A stretch of 7,406 nucleotides of DNA, taken from Hydrogenophaga sp. Its GTDB lineage: Bacteria > Pseudomonadota > Gammaproteobacteria > Burkholderiales > Burkholderiaceae_C. The position numbers were made by a program, and so were the translations under genes. This document shows, one piece after another, positions 5,201-7,406 of this stretch (position 1 is its first letter; every line of letters starts with the position of its first letter). The notes under the pieces were generated by a model. The model did no database searches. It had not been told where the DNA came from and was given only the letters and a program-made list of their open reading frames with translations. The stretch covers positions 1 to 7,406 of the forward strand of contig JAGXRS010000231.1 in the NCBI GenBank assembly GCA_018335615.1. The letters are read 5' to 3'.

Positions 5201-7186
5201 TCAGCCCGCCAGCAGACGGTCTTCGGCCAGCGCCAGCGCGCTCGCCTTGCCGCTGAGCACCAGCGTGTCACCGCCTTCCAGGGCGCACCCTTCGTCAACG
5301 GCGGCGGTCTGGCCGTTGGCACGGCGCAGGCTCACCAGCCGCACGTTGAACGCCTGCAGCCCCAGGCTGCCAATCGGCTTGCCGATGCTGCGCCCGGCCA
5401 GCGCCAAGGTGACGGTGTGCAGGCGCTCGTGCTCGATCTCGTCCACGCTGTCGTCGTCGGCGCCGTGGAAGTAACCGCGCAGCAGGTTGTAGCGGGCGTC
5501 GCGCTGGTCCTGCACCACGCGGATCACGCGTCGCATGGGCACGCCCACCAGCGCCAGCGCGTGGCTGGCCAGCATCAGGCTGGCCTCCAGCGCTTCGGGC
5601 ACCACCTCGGTGGCACCCGCAGCGCGCAATTTCTCCAGATCGCCATCGTCCACGGTGCGTACCACCACCGGCACGCGGCTGGCGTGCTCGTGCGCGTGGT
5701 GCAACACCTTGAGCGCACTGGGCGTGTCCAGGTAGGTCACCACCACCGCGCTGGCGCGGTGCAGGCCGGCGGCCATCAGCGCCTGAAGGCGTGCCGCGTC
5801 GCCGAACACCACCGAATGCCCGGCGGCGGCGGCCTGGCGGACGCGATCGGGGTCCAGGTCGAGCGCCATGTAGGGAATGCCTTCGGCCTCCAGCAGGCGC
5901 GCCAGGTTCTGGCCGCAACGGCCGTACCCGCAGATGATGACGTGCTTGTCGGCGTTGATGGCCTTGCGGGCGATGCTGGTCATCTGCACCGACTGCATCA
6001 GCCAGTCGCTGCCCACCAGCCGCGCCACGATGGGGTTGGTGTACTGGATGATGAAGGGCGTGGCCAGCATGGACAGGACCATCGACGCCAGGATGGGGTT
6101 GAACAGCTGCGGGGGCACCAGGTTGTGCTGGCCCGAGAGCGAGAGCAGCACCAGACCGAACTCGCCGCCCTGCGCCAGGTACAGGCCGACGCGCAGCGAC
6201 ACGCCGGTGGAGGCACCAAACGCCCGCGTCAGGCCGGTGATGAGCGCCAGCTTGAAGGCCAGCGAGAGCGAGAGCAGCAGCAGCACCAGCGGCCAGCGCT
6301 CAAACACCAGGCGCCAGTCGAGCATCATGCCGATGGTGATGAAGAACAGGCCGAGCAGCACGTCGTGGAAGGGCCGGATGTCGGTCTCCACCTGGTGCTT
6401 GTATTCGGTCTCGGAGATCAGCATGCCGGCCACGAAGGCGCCCAGCGCCAGGGAGAGGCCGGCGTGCTCGGTGAGCCAGGCCAGGCCCAGCGTGATCAGC
6501 AGCAGGTTGAGCATGAACAGCTCGTCGCTTTTGCGCCGCGCCACCAGCGTCAGCCACCAGCGCATGATCTTCTGCCCGCCGGTGAGCAGCAGGCCCAGCA
6601 GCACGACCGCTTTCACCAGCGCCAGGCCCAGCGCCATCAGCAGCTGCTCGGGCTCGGCGCCCAGCGCCGGGATCAGCACCAGCAGCGGCACCACCGCCAG
6701 ATCCTGGAACAGCAGGATGCCCACCACCCGCTTGCCGTGTTCGCTTTCCAGCTCCAGCCGCTCGGCCAGCAGCTTGATGACGATGGCGGTGCTGCTCATG
6801 GCCATCACGCCGCCCAGCGCCAGCGCGGTCTGCCACGTCACGTCCCACCAGCGCGGCAGCAGCAGCCCCAGGCCCAGCGAAGCGCCGGTGGTCAGCAGCA
6901 CCGTCAGCATCACTTGCGACAGCCCCAGTCCGAACACATGGCGCTTCATGCTGCGCAGCTTGGGCAGGCTGAATTCCAGCCCGATCACGAACATGAGAAA
7001 CACCACGCCGAACTCGGCCAGCTGGCGCAGACCGGCCGAGTTTTCCGCCAGGGCCAGCGCGTTGGGCCCGATCACCACGCCCACCACCAGGTAGCCCAGC
7101 ATGGGCGGCAGCTTGACCACCCGGCATACCACCACGCCGAGCACGGCCGCCAGCAAGTACATGAGGGTGATGTCGAGCGAATTCAT
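5201..7186 (-). CDS. KefB/KefC-type monovalent cation:proton antiporter (CPA2 family) with RCK domain
   Basis: An inner-membrane antiporter, probably exchanging K+ (or Na+) for H+. Of its 661 residues, about 1-385 form the CPA2 transport domain with many hydrophobic helices. Visible family motifs are GYLVVGVVIGP (31-41), FLMFVIGLEF (63-72), AMSSTA (129-134) and LLFQDLAVVPLL (158-169, Q161-D162 in the transport helix). A cytoplasmic RCK_N/TrkA_N Rossmann domain follows: HVIICGYGRCGQ (415-426; G420, G422, G425) with acidic D443/D445 ending strand 2, and FGDA at 461-464. A TrkA_C-like domain occupies about 570-660. E. coli KefB/KefC are about 600-620 residues and gated by glutathione; I cannot assign glutathione gating here and see no kefF/kefG partner. 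No Shine-Dalgarno sequence precedes ATG 7186, but a TAACAT hexamer ends six bases before it. It is divergent from the kdsD-like gene. No clear terminator follows. Confidence 0.93.
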   Translation of the reverse strand: MNSLDITLMYLLAAVLGVVVCRVVKLPPMLGYLVVGVVIGPNALALAENSAGLRQLAEFGVVFLMFVIGLEFSLPKLRSMKRHVFGLGLSQVMLTVLLTTGASLGLGLLLPRWWDVTWQTALALGGVMAMSSTAIVIKLLAERLELESEHGKRVVGILLFQDLAVVPLLVLIPALGAEPEQLLMALGLALVKAVVLLGLLLTGGQKIMRWWLTLVARRKSDELFMLNLLLITLGLAWLTEHAGLSLALGAFVAGMLISETEYKHQVETDIRPFHDVLLGLFFITIGMMLDWRLVFERWPLVLLLLSLSLAFKLALITGLTRAFGASTGVSLRVGLYLAQGGEFGLVLLSLSGQHNLVPPQLFNPILASMVLSMLATPFIIQYTNPIVARLVGSDWLMQSVQMTSIARKAINADKHVIICGYGRCGQNLARLLEAEGIPYMALDLDPDRVRQAAAAGHSVVFGDAARLQALMAAGLHRASAVVVTYLDTPSALKVLHHAHEHASRVPVVVRTVDDGDLEKLRAAGATEVVPEALEASLMLASHALALVGVPMRRVIRVVQDQRDARYNLLRGYFHGADDDSVDEIEHERLHTVTLALAGRSIGKPIGSLGLQAFNVRLVSLRRANGQTAAVDEGCALEGGDTLVLSGKASALALAEDRLLAG

Positions 7187-7290
7187 GCCGGCATGTTACC
7201 GGGCCGACCGGGCCCACCCCCGGCTGCATCGCCTGTCGGTGCCACCGTCAGCGGTGCCTGCCTAGGCCCGGCGACGGCGATAATCGCGCC
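7187..7290. promoter_or_regulatory. Divergent intergenic promoter region (antiporter / kdsD-like)
   Basis: A 104-base region between divergent starts. For the plus gene, GATAAT (7279-7284) lies inside the palindrome GCGAT-A-ATCGC (7277-7287) and ends six bases before ATG 7291. For the minus gene, TAACAT (7198-7193) ends six bases before its ATG. Neither gene has a Shine-Dalgarno sequence. Between them are a GCCTAGGC palindrome (7260-7267) and two GGTGCC direct repeats (7239-7244, 7254-7259), of unknown meaning. Confidence 0.45.
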
Positions 7291-7406
7291 ATGAGCCTGC
7301 CCGCCGCCTTCGACCCCGCCCGTGCCATTGCCCTGGCCCGCGACACGCTGTTCATCGAGGCCACCGCTGTCACCGACATGGCCGATCGTCTCGGCGAGGC
7401 ATTCGG
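7291..7406 (+). CDS. kdsD: KpsF/GutQ-family arabinose-5-phosphate isomerase, N-terminal fragment (3' truncated by window)
   Basis: Only 38 codons are present. The peptide begins MSLPAAFDPARAIALARDTL and continues FIEATAVTDMADRLGEAF, which matches the N-terminal helix of KdsD/KpsF/GutQ proteins (pattern ARxTLxIEAxAV followed by a leucine-rich helix). The family interconverts ribulose-5-phosphate and arabinose-5-phosphate, the first step to Kdo in lipopolysaccharide. The SIS domain and CBS pair would lie beyond the window. From memory, in Comamonadaceae this gene commonly sits divergent to a KefB-like antiporter and heads a kdsC-lptC-lptA-lptB cluster, which fits. Initiation appears to lack a Shine-Dalgarno sequence, and the predicted transcription start coincides with the ATG. 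The short length limits certainty, and the KdsD versus KpsF/GutQ distinction cannot be made here. Confidence 0.75.
   Translation, partial: MSLPAAFDPARAIALARDTLFIEATAVTDMADRLGEAF

Noticed and set aside
7237..7267. Repeats GGTGCC and palindrome GCCTAGGC as a specific regulator site
   Set aside because: Too short and GC-biased to separate from chance; noted only within the promoter region entry.
5048..7294. Long open frame (748 codons) on the plus strand opposite the antiporter
   Set aside because: Gln/His-rich repetitive translation typical of the complement of Leu/Ala/Val-rich membrane codons; the minus-strand antiporter explains the region.
1..7406. CRISPR array, insertion sequence, prophage, tRNA or attachment site
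   Set aside because: No regularly spaced repeats, transposase or integrase motifs, tRNA cloverleaf or flanking duplications seen.

Overview
The window is GC-rich chromosomal DNA that looks like a betaproteobacterium of the order Burkholderiales, most likely family Comamonadaceae. This rests on three things: the protein sequences, the yidC-mnmE pair (part of the rpmH-rnpA-yidD-yidC-mnmE neighbourhood near the replication origin in many proteobacteria), and a divergent CPA2 antiporter / KdsD-type isomerase pair that I associate with Comamonadaceae. It reads as ordinary core chromosome. I see no transposase, phage gene, CRISPR array, tRNA or rRNA.

Layout, left to right. (1) 1-411 (+): the 3' end of yidC, the inner-membrane protein insertase. 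(2) 412-755: a 344-base gap holding a candidate structured RNA (519-589), a strong intrinsic terminator (597-625) and a dispersed extragenic repeat (684-710). (3) 756-2177 (+): complete mnmE, a tRNA wobble-uridine modification GTPase. (4) 2283-2774 (+): a stand-alone cyclic-nucleotide-binding-domain protein without a DNA-binding domain. (5) 2849-3481 (+): a 210-residue protein of unknown function. (6) 3503-4048 (-): apt, adenine phosphoribosyltransferase, convergent with the previous gene. (7) 4137-5099 (-): a metallo-beta-lactamase-fold hydrolase with a twin-arginine signal, followed by its own terminator. (8) 5201-7186 (-): a KefB/KefC-type monovalent cation:proton antiporter with an RCK domain. 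(9) 7187-7290: a divergent promoter region. (10) 7291 to the end (+): the first 38 codons of a KpsF/GutQ-family arabinose-5-phosphate isomerase (kdsD-like).

The genes serve separate housekeeping roles: membrane protein insertion, tRNA modification, purine salvage, potassium/proton exchange and LPS (Kdo) precursor synthesis. I do not see them acting as one pathway. The least explained parts are the cNMP-domain protein with its unknown neighbour, the exported hydrolase, and the non-coding signals.

I found no convincing undescribed multi-gene system. The best leads are at the RNA and promoter level: a hairpin whose whole loop is complementary to sequence just before the terminator after yidC; -10-like hexamers ending exactly six bases before the ATG of three genes that lack a Shine-Dalgarno sequence (possible leaderless mRNAs); a CGATAATCG motif shared by the apt and kdsD promoters; and a perfect inverted repeat burying the apt ribosome-binding site.
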